The position numbers were made by a program, and so were the translations under genes. 64,000 nucleotides of DNA from the NCBI GenBank assembly GCA_018823415.1, contig JAHJIN010000194.1, positions 1 through 64,000 on the forward strand, given 5' to 3'. Positions 45,100 to 54,537 of this stretch are shown one piece after another; position 1 is the first letter of the stretch, and every line of letters begins with the position of its first letter. Origin of the DNA: Chloroflexota bacterium. Its GTDB lineage: Bacteria > Chloroflexota > JAHJIN01. The notes under the pieces were generated by a model. That model ran no database searches. It saw only the letters and a program-made list of their open reading frames with translations, and was not told where the DNA came from.

Positions 45100-47037
45100 A
45101 TGGGATTTGGACATGGGCCAGGCGGGAGCTTGAGCACATCCAGCTTGGACGAGTCCCGGGCGACCGATGCCACGAGCACCCCACAACCCCGTTGGCCGCT
45201 GCGGATCAGCCTGCTCGTGGTCCTGGCGCTGTTCTGGCTGCCACTGGCGTTCCTGGTCGCGATTGGCTGGCCCACCGCTGCCCCACCGACCGCTGACCCG
45301 GGGACCCGGCTCATCGTCCCGCCATCCCCACCCGGCGGCCTGCCGCTGGACCTGATCCGCTGGCTCATCGTCTTTGGTGGGTTGGGCCTGGGCCTGGCGC
45401 TGGGCCTGGCGCTGACGGTCTGGCTGTTCGGTCAGGCACGCCGGGCCGGGGTAGAATTGCCCGGGTGGCGATTTACCCTGCTCGCGGTTGCGGGCCTCCT
45501 CTCGCTCCTCGTCTATGCCCTGAACCTAGTCCTGCCCTTTCCCCTGGAACCCTATTACGGCATGGTAGTGGTGTGCATGAACCGCATCGCCGAGCAGGAT
45601 GCCGGCGTGGCCCTGGCGACAACGGCCGCCATCGTGGCCCTGTTCCTGCTCTATGCGCTGGCCTACCGGCTGTGTCGCGCCCAGCACGGGCGCCGGTTGT
45701 GGGCCATCGTCCTGATCGGCGCGGTGCTCCTGGCCTTGCTCAATCTGTTCGTGATCCCCACCTCCAGCACCGACGTGTACGACAACCTGGTGCGCGGCCG
45801 TATCGCCGACGTGTACCACGGCAACACCTACGTCTATACACCGGTGGATTATGCCTGGGAGCCCTTTGCCGAGTATATCTCCTGGGACGATACCACCTCG
45901 GCCTATGGGCCATTGTGGGAGATGCTAAGCGCGTTTATCAGCCACGTGGCCGGCGACCACCTGTGGCCCAATGTGCTGGGCCACAAGCTGCTGGCCCTGG
46001 GCAGTTACCTGGTCAGTGTGGCCCTGGTGGCAGCGATCCTGCGCCGGATCGCGCCGGACCGGGCCCTAGCCGGCACGCTCCTGTGGGCCTGGAACCCGCT
46101 GATCCTGATCGAGGGCGTGGCGAATGCCCACAATGACATGGTGATGGTGGCGTTAATCCTGGGGGCGTTCTGGTTTCTGAACCTGAGCGCCGGGCGCGCG
46201 GGGCACACCGGCCCACGCGATTGGCTATACAATGGGATCGCCCTGCTCTTGCTCACGGCCGGCGTGCTGGTCAAGTTTGTGCCGGCCCTGTTCCTGCCGT
46301 TCGTCATCCTGTACCTGCTGCTGCCTGAACCGAGCTGGCGACGCCGGATCGGCCTGGGGCTGCTGCTACTGATCCCGGCCGCGCTGCTCGTCGCCGAATA
46401 TTACGGGGTTTTCTGGTCGTGGCCGGCCGTGGCCGACACGTTCACCCGGCGCACCGAGATGTTTCGTATGTCCATCCCCAGCGTGGCGGTGGAGGCCCTG
46501 CAAATCCACATCGACCAGGAGGCAGCCAAGGCAGCCGTGCGCCAACCGTTCATGATCGCCTTTGCCCTGGGCTATCTCGCCCTGCTGGTCCGGACCATCT
46601 GGCTTTTGCTGGGGATCCAACTGCCGCCCCGGTTTGCCCAACTGCGCGACAGTCGAGTCGCACGTCTGTTCCTGGGGACCAGCTCAACAAACACGAAACG
46701 CCCCATCGAGATCCTCATCTGGGCGTGCCTCAACGCGCTGCTCCTTTATCTGCTGCTGGCGAATTTCTGGTTCTGGCCCTGGTACCTCATCTGGCCCATC
46801 GCGCTGATGGCCCTTGCGGGCGACACGCGGCTGACCGCGGTGCTGTTCCTGGTGGCTATCGGCGGGGAACTGGCTATGGTGGCGTGGAATTTCGTGTGGT
46901 ACTGGTGGGGGATTACCTGGGACACTCTTTACCAGATGGACGCCCTGGTGGTGTTGGGAATGGTGGGGCCGGCGTTGCTGGCCTACATCATTCTGAGCTT
47001 CAAGCGGCAGTCCCGGCAGCCAACCCGCGACACGTGA
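45100..47037 (+). CDS. GT-C-like polytopic membrane glycosyltransferase
   Basis: 645 residues with about twelve helices. The loop with STDVYDNLVRGRIADVYHG carries acidic residues, and TSAYGPLWEMLSAF and WNPLILIEGVANAHNDMVM are typical of polyprenyl-phosphate-mannose-dependent (MptA/B-like, GT87-like) transferases. GT-C enzymes take sugar from a lipid-linked donor at the outer membrane face. AGGAGG lies 6 bases before ATG 45100. It is the only gene of its transcript, convergent to the family 4 glycosyltransferase. Acceptor unknown. Confidence 0.78.
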   Translation: MGFGHGPGGSLSTSSLDESRATDATSTPQPRWPLRISLLVVLALFWLPLAFLVAIGWPTAAPPTADPGTRLIVPPSPPGGLPLDLIRWLIVFGGLGLGLALGLALTVWLFGQARRAGVELPGWRFTLLAVAGLLSLLVYALNLVLPFPLEPYYGMVVVCMNRIAEQDAGVALATTAAIVALFLLYALAYRLCRAQHGRRLWAIVLIGAVLLALLNLFVIPTSSTDVYDNLVRGRIADVYHGNTYVYTPVDYAWEPFAEYISWDDTTSAYGPLWEMLSAFISHVAGDHLWPNVLGHKLLALGSYLVSVALVAAILRRIAPDRALAGTLLWAWNPLILIEGVANAHNDMVMVALILGAFWFLNLSAGRAGHTGPRDWLYNGIALLLLTAGVLVKFVPALFLPFVILYLLLPEPSWRRRIGLGLLLLIPAALLVAEYYGVFWSWPAVADTFTRRTEMFRMSIPSVAVEALQIHIDQEAAKAAVRQPFMIAFALGYLALLVRTIWLLLGIQLPPRFAQLRDSRVARLFLGTSSTNTKRPIEILIWACLNALLLYLLLANFWFWPWYLIWPIALMALAGDTRLTAVLFLVAIGGELAMVAWNFVWYWWGITWDTLYQMDALVVLGMVGPALLAYIILSFKRQSRQPTRDT

Positions 47038-47061
47038 CGGTGGTTGGCGGCTTGCCCACGT

Positions 47062-47096
47062 AAAAAACCGGCCCGGGGATTGTATCCCGGGTCGGT
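47062..47096 (-). terminator. Intrinsic terminator of the family 4 glycosyltransferase gene
   Basis: Hairpin ACCGGCCCGGGGAT-TGT-ATCCCGGGTCGGT (47067-47096) with one mismatch, followed on the minus strand by six T residues (A-run 47062-47067). On the plus strand no T-tract follows, though the stem may still slow the convergent transcript. Confidence 0.85.
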
Positions 47097-47131
47097 TGCT
47101 ATTCCGGCCAATGGCGCGAACACGCGCCGGG

Positions 47132-48298
47132 TCACTGCCCCCCGGCCCACGTCATAGCCGGGTTGGGGCTATGGACATGGTCTGGAGCCGCCCAGATCAC
47201 CGGCGACCGCGCCTCGATGGCCTTGAGCACCCGGTCTACCAGTTGACGGGTGTTGGCGGCGGCGCTAAAGCGCTCTTCCACGACCCTGCGCGCGGCGACG
47301 CCCATCTTGAGCCGGGTTGGCAGGTCGTCCAGCAACCTGTCAATGGCCTGCACCAGGCCATCCTCGTCGCCGGGAGGGACGAGCACGCCGGTCACGTCGG
47401 GTGTCACCAGGTCCGCTGCGCTGCCCACGTCGGTCAGCACCACCGGCAGGCCGGTCGCCATGGCCTCCAGGCTGGCAAAGGAGAACCCGCCTGCCCGGGC
47501 CGGCAGCACAAACAGGTCACAACGCCGATAGAGCGACGCCAACCGGGCCTCATTGGGCATGAGGTCCCGGTGTACGTGTACGCCATCGCCGCTGAGCGCG
47601 GCGCCAGTCGAGGTCACCAGATGTAACTCGGCCCGGTCTTGCCAGCGCTGGCGATAGGTATCGAGCAGCCAGTCACCGCCCTGCCGCCGCCAATCGCGCC
47701 CAACAAAGAGGATGCGCGCCCGGCCATTATGGGCCTTGTTGGGGGCTGGTCGCCACCATGCCAGGTCAATGCCCGGCGGCAGCACGCGCAACTGCGTGAC
47801 AGGCACTGCATAGTCTCGCTCCAGGGAATCACGTGCCCAACTGGACCAGGGCAACACCCATTCGGCTGCGTGGAACGCTTCCTGGGTCCGTCGCTGGCTC
47901 AACGCGCGCACGATGGGCAATGGGCCGCCCAGGCGACCGCCCCAAGTGGTCAGTTCGTCACGTTGGATGGGTGTCATATCTACCAGCAATACCACAGGCA
48001 CTCGCTGGAACCAGGCCGGCGACCACGCTGTCCAGGATGTCGCATAAACCACCAGTGCATCCCACAGCTCATGGTCGAGGCCCTGTTGGATCGGGCCCAA
48101 CTCACGGCTGGAACCACGCCCGCTCAATCGCCCCAGCCAGCCCGGGTCTGTGGCCGGCGGCAGGTTCACCCACGTCACGTCCACGCGCGGATCAGCCCCC
48201 ATATAGCGGCGCAGGTTGGCGCTCAAGGTATCATGTTCCTGGGTCTGCTCCAGGGCCACACACACGCGGGCCTGGCGCAGAGAGGCCAAGTAGGGCAT
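47132..48298 (-). CDS. Family 4 glycosyltransferase (GT-B)
   Basis: 388 residues. The C-terminal half has RILFVGRDWRRQGGDWLL, LPARAGGFSFASLEAMATGLP and a VPPGDEDGLVQAI end, the donor-binding signature of GT4, with Glu in the E-x7-E type position. ATG 48298 is chosen because AGGAGG lies 4 bases upstream; the upstream ATG at 48322 would place that site inside the gene. Cytoplasmic transfer of sugars from a nucleotide donor to a lipid or glycan is expected. Confidence 0.88.
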   Translation of the reverse strand: MPYLASLRQARVCVALEQTQEHDTLSANLRRYMGADPRVDVTWVNLPPATDPGWLGRLSGRGSSRELGPIQQGLDHELWDALVVYATSWTAWSPAWFQRVPVVLLVDMTPIQRDELTTWGGRLGGPLPIVRALSQRRTQEAFHAAEWVLPWSSWARDSLERDYAVPVTQLRVLPPGIDLAWWRPAPNKAHNGRARILFVGRDWRRQGGDWLLDTYRQRWQDRAELHLVTSTGAALSGDGVHVHRDLMPNEARLASLYRRCDLFVLPARAGGFSFASLEAMATGLPVVLTDVGSAADLVTPDVTGVLVPPGDEDGLVQAIDRLLDDLPTRLKMGVAARRVVEERFSAAANTRQLVDRVLKAIEARSPVIWAAPDHVHSPNPAMTWAGGQ

Positions 48299-48340
48299 AT
48301 TTCCTCCTGCGGACACGGACATGCCGTGCTATGCGCCCTC

Positions 48341-48370
48341 ATTATAGCGCCCCGGTCATCGCCGGCACAA
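48341..48370 (-). promoter_or_regulatory. Predicted promoter of the family 4 glycosyltransferase gene
   Basis: On the minus strand TTGTGC (48365-48370), 18 bases, and a perfect TATAAT (48341-48346). The -35 box matches that of the methyltransferase promoter at 38641. Confidence 0.55.
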
Positions 48371-48428
48371 GCACCCGCTGTCTGGTCTGGTCTCCGACTG
48401 GGGTCGTATTCCGGCACGCTCACGGGAC

Positions 48429-48464
48429 AAAAAAACGGGGCCAGCCATCAGGCTGACCCCGTTT
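48429..48464 (-). terminator. Intrinsic terminator of the sugar ABC transporter operon
   Basis: AAACGGGGCCAGCC and GGCTGACCCCGTTT (48433-48464) form a 14-bp stem with one mismatch and a 4-base loop. On the minus strand seven T residues follow (A-run 48429-48435). It lies 22 bases after the binding-protein stop. Confidence 0.9.
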
Positions 48465-48485
48465 GGTGCTTGCGCACGAGTGCGC

Positions 48486-49886
48486 TTATTTCTTGCTCTG
48501 AATGGCCTCGTCGGCCAGCTTGGCGGCGTCATCCAGGGCTGCTTGCGGCGTCTTTTGGCCGGTGATCACGGCCGTCAGGGCGTCCTGCAGGAAGGTGCGG
48601 GTATCCTGCCAGCCCAGGATGTTGGGCTCGGGCATGCTGTAGGGCAGGATGTCAAAGGCCTGCCTGTACTGCGGGCTGGCCTCAAGCTGCGCCTTGACCA
48701 CGTCGGTCTCGGCGGCCGATTTGCGGACCGGCATATAGCCCGAGGTGATGGCCCACTTGGCCGTCTGCTCTTTCTCGGTGAACCACTTGATGAACTTCCA
48801 GCACGCCTCTTGCTTCTCTGGCGTGGTCTTGAAGACGGTGATGTTGGCACCGTACATGACGGTGACGGGCTTTTGCTCCGCCGTGAGCTGTGGGATGACG
48901 GCGATGCCCCACTCAAAGTCCGCGCCCTCGGCCACGGTCGGGCCGCCCACTTCGATCTCATAGTACGGCCGGCCGGTGGTGGAGCCCATGGTAAAGGCAC
49001 ACTGACCGGCGCCAAAGGTCTGCTGGTCGCCATAGGCCTTGGCTACCTGGCGCGCGGTCCCCGCGTCCACCAGGTCCTTGATGAGCTGGAGGGCATCGAC
49101 GCCGGGCTGCTCGTTAAAGCGCACGCCGCTCAGGTCGTCCTTGAGCAGCACGCCGCCCCGGGAATAGATCCACCCATCGATGGTGGAGGCGTCAATGCCG
49201 ATCTCGTAGCCGATGGTATCGCCCTTGGTCACAGCAGCGCAGGCCTTTTGGAACTCGTCCCAGGTCTTGGGCGCGCCATCAAAGCCAACGGCCTTGAGCA
49301 TGTCGGCGTTATAGTACATGACCAGCATGGACTTGGTAAAGGGGAAGCTGAGCATCTTGTTCCCATATTCAGGGAACTTGTTGGTCTCGATGTAGCCGGG
49401 CCAGATGTCGTCAAAGTCGGCCTTGGTCAGACCAATCTCGGGGTCGTTGATGTACGGGTCCAACTCGACCACGGCGCCGGCCTTCATATACTCGGTGACC
49501 ATGCTCTCATAGGCCACGGCCATGTCTGGCGCGTTGCCGGCCTGGATGGAGGCCATGATCTTTTGATAGAGCTTGGTATAGCCGTCCACGTACTCGGCCC
49601 GGACGATGATGCCGGTCTCTTTGGTAAAGTCTGCGCACATTTCATCGAGCAGGGCCTTGTTGGCCTTGCTCTGGGTGTGCCAGAAGACGATGGAGGTCTT
49701 GCCTGGCGGCGCCGGCTCTTTGGTCGGCTCAACCGGGACGGTAGTGGGTTGCGCAGCCGCCTTGGTGGGTTCAACGGCGGCCTTGGTGGGCACGGCGGTG
49801 GGGGTAGCAGGCGGCGGGCACTGGGCGGCCAGCATGCCAAAAGCCACCAACGCGACCACCAGAACGAACAAACGCTTGTTATTCAC
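48486..49886 (-). CDS. Sugar ABC transporter substrate-binding lipoprotein (UgpB/MalE-like)
   Basis: 466 residues from GTG 49886. The signal peptide ends GMLAAQC, a near-lipobox with Gln before the Cys, followed by a Pro/Thr-rich linker with PT repeats, usual for Chloroflexota lipoproteins. The family 1 solute-binding fold begins TSIVFWHTQSKANKALLDEM and includes PDMAVAYES and FTKSMLVMYYNADML. It captures a sugar or glycerol-phosphate-type ligand outside the membrane. It is the last gene of the operon, with a 142-base gap to the permease holding no further signal. GGAGAGAGG lies before the start. Confidence 0.92.
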   Translation of the reverse strand: MNNKRLFVLVVALVAFGMLAAQCPPPATPTAVPTKAAVEPTKAAAQPTTVPVEPTKEPAPPGKTSIVFWHTQSKANKALLDEMCADFTKETGIIVRAEYVDGYTKLYQKIMASIQAGNAPDMAVAYESMVTEYMKAGAVVELDPYINDPEIGLTKADFDDIWPGYIETNKFPEYGNKMLSFPFTKSMLVMYYNADMLKAVGFDGAPKTWDEFQKACAAVTKGDTIGYEIGIDASTIDGWIYSRGGVLLKDDLSGVRFNEQPGVDALQLIKDLVDAGTARQVAKAYGDQQTFGAGQCAFTMGSTTGRPYYEIEVGGPTVAEGADFEWGIAVIPQLTAEQKPVTVMYGANITVFKTTPEKQEACWKFIKWFTEKEQTAKWAITSGYMPVRKSAAETDVVKAQLEASPQYRQAFDILPYSMPEPNILGWQDTRTFLQDALTAVITGQKTPQAALDDAAKLADEAIQSKK

Positions 49887-50028
49887 GGTTCCTCTCTCCT
49901 TTTTGCTAGATAGTGAAAATTGTGGTCAATGACCACGGGCCATTTGTCCAAAACACACGTACAATCGTATCTGTCGGCTGGGCATCACCTCCTTTCCGGG
50001 GATGTCGAATCCTGAATCTGTAATCTGT

Positions 50029-51525
50029 CTAGCCCTTCAAGCCCGAGGTGGCGATCCCTTCGATGAAATAGCGCTGGGCCACCAGGTACAGGATAATGAT
50101 CGGCAAGATGGTGAGCATGGCACCGGCCATCAAGAGGTTGATCTCGGTGCCGGCCTCGGTCTTGAACACCGAAAGGCCCAACTGGATAGGCCGATGTTCG
50201 TCATCTTTGGTGACCAGAATGGGCCACAGCAGGGTGTTCCAGGTACCCAAAAAGCTCAACAGGGATACGGTGATGACAGCCGGCTTGCTCAAGGGCAGGA
50301 TGATCTGGGTGAGAAAGCGAATGTGCCCGCAGCCGTCGATGAGGGCCGCATCGTGCAGGTCTTTGGGGATAGTGATAAAGAACTGGCGAAAGAGAAACAC
50401 GCTGAACACGTTCACGATCCACGGCACGATAAGGCCGGGCCAGGCGTTGTACCAGCCCAGGTTATACACGATGACATAGTTGGGGATCATGATGACCTCA
50501 AAGGGGATCATCATGGTCGACAAGAACAGCATAAAGATGGCGTTGCGGCCAAAGAACTCCATGCGGGCAAAGGCATAGCCGGCCAGCGCCGAGGTGAACA
50601 GAACGCCCACCACAATACAGCCGGCCATAAACACCGTGTTGCGGAAATAGAGCAAGAATGGCGCGCTGTTCCAGGCATCTACATAGTTGGGCAAGAATCC
50701 ACCCAGGAGCTTGGCCAGGCCATCGCCATAATAATCGCGTGCGGTCCATTCAGAGCTGTCGGGCTCTACCTGCCAGGGGGCAGTTTGGGCCAGGGCAAAT
50801 TGCTCCTGCGCCCCAGCCCAGCCTTCGCGCCAGAGCCGGAACACGCGCGTGTCCAGCGTCTCTCCCAAAATACCCAGATTGTCGGGGAACGGCGCGCTGT
50901 CCCAGGCTTTTTCCACGTATTGTTGGCCCGGATAAAGCGTGGGCTGTAGGCTGAACCGGCTGGCCTCTTTGTAGGGCTTGAGCGAGGTCAGGATCATCCA
51001 ATAAAACGGGAACAGGGTCAACAGGAGACCCATGATCAGCAGAAAATAGATGGCCGGGTCCACGGTCCGCAAGGCGGCCGCACTGAACCAATACGCCGCG
51101 TCGCGCTTGACACGCCACCAAAAGAACACGCCGCCCACCGCGCCGACGAGCATCAGCACCAGGCCAACCCAACCGCTGAGTTCCTGTTCGCCATACGCGG
51201 GTACCAGGTTCAGAACCAGGATCTGCACCCCAATCCCCACGAGCACGCCCACCAGGAGCCAGAAAAAGGTCGAGGCCCACAGCACAAAGACATACCAACG
51301 TCCCAGCCACAGCCCCAGCCCGGCGACGAGGAGCACGCCCACCAGGGCCAGTTGCACCAGCACCGTGGTCAGGCCCGGAAACCCCGGTTGCGTAAGGCTC
51401 GCCACCACCTGGGCCAGCAGTACCACGATCAGACCCACGGCCACCACAACCTCAACCACGGCGGTGAGGGCGACCAACCAGCTACGGCGCCAGACCTTTT
51501 CGCCACTAATTGCTTCTGCTTGCAT
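50029..51525 (-). CDS. Sugar ABC transporter permease (MalG-type) with N-terminal and loop extensions
   Basis: 498 residues, against about 280 in MalG. Residues ~1-150 form four extra helices. The typical MalG part begins AIYFLLIMGLLLTLFPFYWM near residue 160. A ~100-residue extracytoplasmic insertion rich in Trp and acidic residues follows. The ATPase-contacting EAA loop is DAALIDGCGHIRFLTQIILP near residue 400. It forms the channel with the MalF-type partner. Extra helices of this kind are uncommon; the insertion could interact with the binding lipoprotein. Confidence 0.9.
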   Translation of the reverse strand: MQAEAISGEKVWRRSWLVALTAVVEVVVAVGLIVVLLAQVVASLTQPGFPGLTTVLVQLALVGVLLVAGLGLWLGRWYVFVLWASTFFWLLVGVLVGIGVQILVLNLVPAYGEQELSGWVGLVLMLVGAVGGVFFWWRVKRDAAYWFSAAALRTVDPAIYFLLIMGLLLTLFPFYWMILTSLKPYKEASRFSLQPTLYPGQQYVEKAWDSAPFPDNLGILGETLDTRVFRLWREGWAGAQEQFALAQTAPWQVEPDSSEWTARDYYGDGLAKLLGGFLPNYVDAWNSAPFLLYFRNTVFMAGCIVVGVLFTSALAGYAFARMEFFGRNAIFMLFLSTMMIPFEVIMIPNYVIVYNLGWYNAWPGLIVPWIVNVFSVFLFRQFFITIPKDLHDAALIDGCGHIRFLTQIILPLSKPAVITVSLLSFLGTWNTLLWPILVTKDDEHRPIQLGLSVFKTEAGTEINLLMAGAMLTILPIIILYLVAQRYFIEGIATSGLKG

Positions 51526-51560
51526 GAATGGTGTCTCCCGTATCTGTCAGACCGAGTTGC

Positions 51561-52607
51561 CTAATAGTGTACCTTGCGCCCGCCCAGCCGAAACTGTACG
51601 ACCGTGATCACCAGGATGATAAAGAACAAAATGAACGCCAGGGCCGATCCGTAGCCCAGGCGTGTGAAATCGAAAAAGTTCTGGAACACCAGCATGGTCA
51701 CCGTGCGCGTGGTGCCCAACGGGTTGCCATTGGTCAGGATGTAAATCGTGTTGAACGTTTGGAGCACGCCGATGGTGGTGGTGATGAGCAAAAAGAAGGT
51801 GGTGGGAGAAAGCATCGGGATGGTAATGTGCCGAAACGCCTCCCATTCGTTGGCCCCGTCGATGCGAGCGGCCTCGTATAGCTCGGTGGGGATGTTGCCC
51901 AGGCCGGCCAAAAAGATGAGCACGTCAAAGCCCAAATAGTGCCAGGATGAGGTGAGCACCACGCCCAGCAGGGCCAGGCTGGGGCCGGCCAAAAGATAGC
52001 TTACCAGATTGCCCCAGCCACCGGGGATCGTCTCCATCAACTGGGGATTGCCGACGATGGGGGTGTTGAACAGGATCTCTACCAAGCCCCGGGGCTCTTG
52101 CAGCCACCTGATAGTGTCAAAGGCCTGGATGCCCACCTTTTCCAGGGCAAAGTTCAGGACGCCGTTGTATGGGTCCAGGATCCATTCCCACACGGCCGCG
52201 CCGGCCACCGTGGAGGTGATATAGGGGAGAAAATAGAGCACCCTGAACGCATCGCGACCCCGGATAGGTTGAAATAGAAGATACGCGACGACAAGGGCCA
52301 GGGGAAGCTGAATGGGGATCACGCACAGGGCATAGAAAAAGGTTACCGTGATAGCTTGCCAGAGAGCCGAATCGGCAGACAGGGCCCGCACATAGTTATC
52401 CAGCCCTATAAAACCCTCGGATATCAGTCCCCAGTTGTGCAGGCTGATGAAAAAGCCGTAGAACATGCCGATAAAGTGGAACACGATCAAGATGACGACA
52501 GAAGGCAAGAGGAAGGAATAAGCCAGGAGCGTCGTCTTGCGATAGCGGCCCTTGGGCCCGGCGAAAAAGCCTTTCTCGCGGTGGGTCGTTACTCTAGCAG
52601 CAGACAT
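51561..52607 (-). CDS. Sugar ABC transporter permease (MalF/UgpA-type)
   Basis: 348 residues with six helices and the EAA loop EAARIDGANEWEAFRHITIP near residue 255. ATG 52607 has GAGGAG 6 bases upstream; the open frame extends to 52679, but that region is promoter. First gene of the three-gene operon. No ATPase gene is present, so a shared MsiK/MalK-type ATPase encoded elsewhere is likely. Confidence 0.93.
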   Translation of the reverse strand: MSAARVTTHREKGFFAGPKGRYRKTTLLAYSFLLPSVVILIVFHFIGMFYGFFISLHNWGLISEGFIGLDNYVRALSADSALWQAITVTFFYALCVIPIQLPLALVVAYLLFQPIRGRDAFRVLYFLPYITSTVAGAAVWEWILDPYNGVLNFALEKVGIQAFDTIRWLQEPRGLVEILFNTPIVGNPQLMETIPGGWGNLVSYLLAGPSLALLGVVLTSSWHYLGFDVLIFLAGLGNIPTELYEAARIDGANEWEAFRHITIPMLSPTTFFLLITTTIGVLQTFNTIYILTNGNPLGTTRTVTMLVFQNFFDFTRLGYGSALAFILFFIILVITVVQFRLGGRKVHY

Positions 52608-52662
52608 GTACGACTCCTCATATGAAACTGGGTTGGCCGGCCTGAATATCCGAACCAATGTG

Positions 52663-52692
52663 ATTATAGCAGACCTCAAACACCCTTGTCAA
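52663..52692 (-). promoter_or_regulatory. Promoter of the sugar ABC transporter operon
   Basis: On the minus strand TTGACA (52687-52692), 18 bases, TATAAT (52663-52668), both perfect. The leader is about 49 bases. No clear operator palindrome was seen nearby. Confidence 0.8.
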
Positions 52693-52703
52693 GCCTAAGA
52701 GGA

Positions 52704-52961
52704 TCAATCGGCCCACAGGATCATCACGACCATCTCGTATAGACCGATGCTGAGCAATATCAGCCCGGCCAGGGCCGCCGGCCCCCCCACGAGCACGCCG
52801 CAGCAGGCCGCATCGCCCTGGAACAGGGCAAAGAACAGGCCGCCCCCGACCAGGAGCGCCAGTCCTCCCAAAAGCCGCAGCAACGGCGCACGTACCAATC
52901 TCTCTCGCCAGAGGATCTTGATCCGGATTTTCAGGGGTAGTTTGGGACCATCCTGGAACAT
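52704..52961 (-). CDS. Small membrane protein, two helices
   Basis: 85 residues. A basic N-terminal part (KLPLKIRIKILWRERLVR) is followed by two hydrophobic helices (ALLVGGGLFFALFQ and a second near LAGLILLSIGLYEM). ATG 52961 overlaps the upstream stop as TAATG, with GAGGAG before it, so it is coupled to the toroid-protein gene. No family recognised. Confidence 0.7.
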   Translation of the reverse strand: MFQDGPKLPLKIRIKILWRERLVRAPLLRLLGGLALLVGGGLFFALFQGDAACCGVLVGGPAALAGLILLSIGLYEMVVMILWAD

Positions 52962-53914
52962 TATCTCTCCTCGGCCCACTTGAGGGTGCGCAGCGCCCGC
53001 AGCGTTACCCACTTGCTGGGCTGTCCCACCGTCTCGATGTCTGCGATCAGGTGACCGTTAAAGCTGTTGCGCAGGGGCCAGCGACCCCACTCGTCTTGCT
53101 GGTCCAGCACAAACGGCAGCCACTGCCGGAACCGAAGGTCGTCTCCGTACCCCAATGCAGCCAGGGCTTCCAGCCCCTCCAGCAGATCGCTTTCATAGAA
53201 CCCCGGGAACCCAAAGGCGAACCAGTCCGTGATCCAACCCTGGGTGGTGCGGCCCACGTTCTGTGCGGTGAAATCGTAGTCCAGCAGCGCGTTGGCGGCG
53301 AGGGCCGTCAGGTCGTCTACCCCGGGCGAGCGCAGGGTGACCGGCAACGCCCACATGGCGCGCAGGACCTTGATGGCCCCCCACAGGCACGCGGCCGGCG
53401 CGTCGTTGTACGGGCAGGCCCAGGTCCGGTTGCCCCCCGCCAGACGCAGGAGTTGGTTCAACGCCCGCCGGGTCGCCGGCTCTTCCCCCAGTCCATACAG
53501 GCACAGGTAGCGGATCGTGTTGGCGCTGTAACACCAGATAACCTCATCCTGCTCGATGGCGTCGTCCGCGCCAATGCCGGCGATGGCCGGTGCCATCACT
53601 TCCAGGGCTCTTTGCACGGCCGGGTGGTCCCGCGACAATCCCAACTCGGCCAGCAAGATAACCTGCCAGTGGGTGGCCCGGTACTTGGGGCGATAGGTGC
53701 CTTCGTCCGTGGCCCAACGACCATCGGGCCACTGGGCCGCCAGGATGGCCCGCACCGTGGGGCTGTCTGCGATGGCCGCGCGTGCCGCCAGGAGGTCAGG
53801 GTCGCCGGCCGGCCGGTCCAGCAAATCCCGCAGGGCCAAGTATCGCACCGACGGCTCGTCCGGCTCCAGCAACCAGGGAATAGCATCGGCCTTGAGCGCC
53901 TGTCGCCAGCTCAT
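52961..53914 (-). CDS. Terpenoid-cyclase/prenyltransferase-like toroid-fold protein
   Basis: 317 residues of helical repeats resembling the alpha/alpha toroid of squalene-cyclase and prenyltransferase-like proteins. Examples are ILAAQWPDGRWATDEGTYRP and LDQQDEWGRWPLRNSFNGH, the QW-like segments, and ATHWQVILLAELGLSRDHP. The catalytic Asp motif of cyclases is not evident, so an enzyme role is uncertain. ATG 53914 overlaps the GNAT stop as ATGA, with GGGAGAG upstream. Confidence 0.75.
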   Translation of the reverse strand: MSWRQALKADAIPWLLEPDEPSVRYLALRDLLDRPAGDPDLLAARAAIADSPTVRAILAAQWPDGRWATDEGTYRPKYRATHWQVILLAELGLSRDHPAVQRALEVMAPAIAGIGADDAIEQDEVIWCYSANTIRYLCLYGLGEEPATRRALNQLLRLAGGNRTWACPYNDAPAACLWGAIKVLRAMWALPVTLRSPGVDDLTALAANALLDYDFTAQNVGRTTQGWITDWFAFGFPGFYESDLLEGLEALAALGYGDDLRFRQWLPFVLDQQDEWGRWPLRNSFNGHLIADIETVGQPSKWVTLRALRTLKWAEER

Positions 53915-54450
53915 GCTGTCTCTCCCTTCACGATGGCCCGCCATTCGTCCTCCAGGATGCTCATGCGGGTCTCGTCGATCCAGCGGCCGTGGCGAAAGTT
54001 GTGCTCGCGGAACCGGCCCTCTTGCTTGAATCCCACCTTTTCGTAGCAGCGCTGGCCCCGCGCATTCTCGGCATAGAAACGCAGGTAGATACGATGCAGG
54101 TTCAGGGCATCGAACCCGTATTGCAGCAGGGCTCGCAGCGTGTCCGCGCCGATGCCCTGGTCCCACATTTCTTTGACGCCGATGAACAGCCCCACCTCGG
54201 CATGGCGGTCCTGGTGATTGATGTTGCAGAAGCCGCAGCCGCCCACGTGCTCGCCGTCGACCTCGATAGCCAGGTTGAGCGTGTCATGGGCCTTGAGCAT
54301 GTTTTCGTACCACTGCTCCTCCTGGGCCAAGCTCATGGGCCGATAGAAACCAAAGTATTCCAGCACGTCCGGGTCGTTGAGCCACCGGACGTACCGGGGC
54401 AGATCGTCGCGCTCGATAGCGCGCAGTACCACGCGCTCGCCTCGTAACAT
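53911..54450 (-). CDS. RimJ/RimL-type GNAT acetyltransferase
   Basis: 179 residues. RGERVVLRAIERDDLPRYV and the later EVGLFIGVKEMWDQGIGADT with NLHRIYLRFYAENARGQRCY are signatures of ribosomal-protein or small-molecule acetyltransferases of the RimL/SpeG type. GAGGAG lies 6 bases before ATG 54450. Substrate unknown. Translationally coupled to the next gene. Confidence 0.88.
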   Translation of the reverse strand: MLRGERVVLRAIERDDLPRYVRWLNDPDVLEYFGFYRPMSLAQEEQWYENMLKAHDTLNLAIEVDGEHVGGCGFCNINHQDRHAEVGLFIGVKEMWDQGIGADTLRALLQYGFDALNLHRIYLRFYAENARGQRCYEKVGFKQEGRFREHNFRHGRWIDETRMSILEDEWRAIVKGETA

Positions 54451-54537
54451 GGTTGTCTCCTCACTGTATTGACCGCGGACGGCCGACCCACAGAGCGAAA
54501 GAGTGGCGGTCGATGGTCAGCGGTCAGCGGTCCATTC

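Noticed and set aside
48480-49913. 477-codon plus-strand open frame
   Set aside because: Antisense to the substrate-binding lipoprotein gene and runs through its ribosome site; no motifs.
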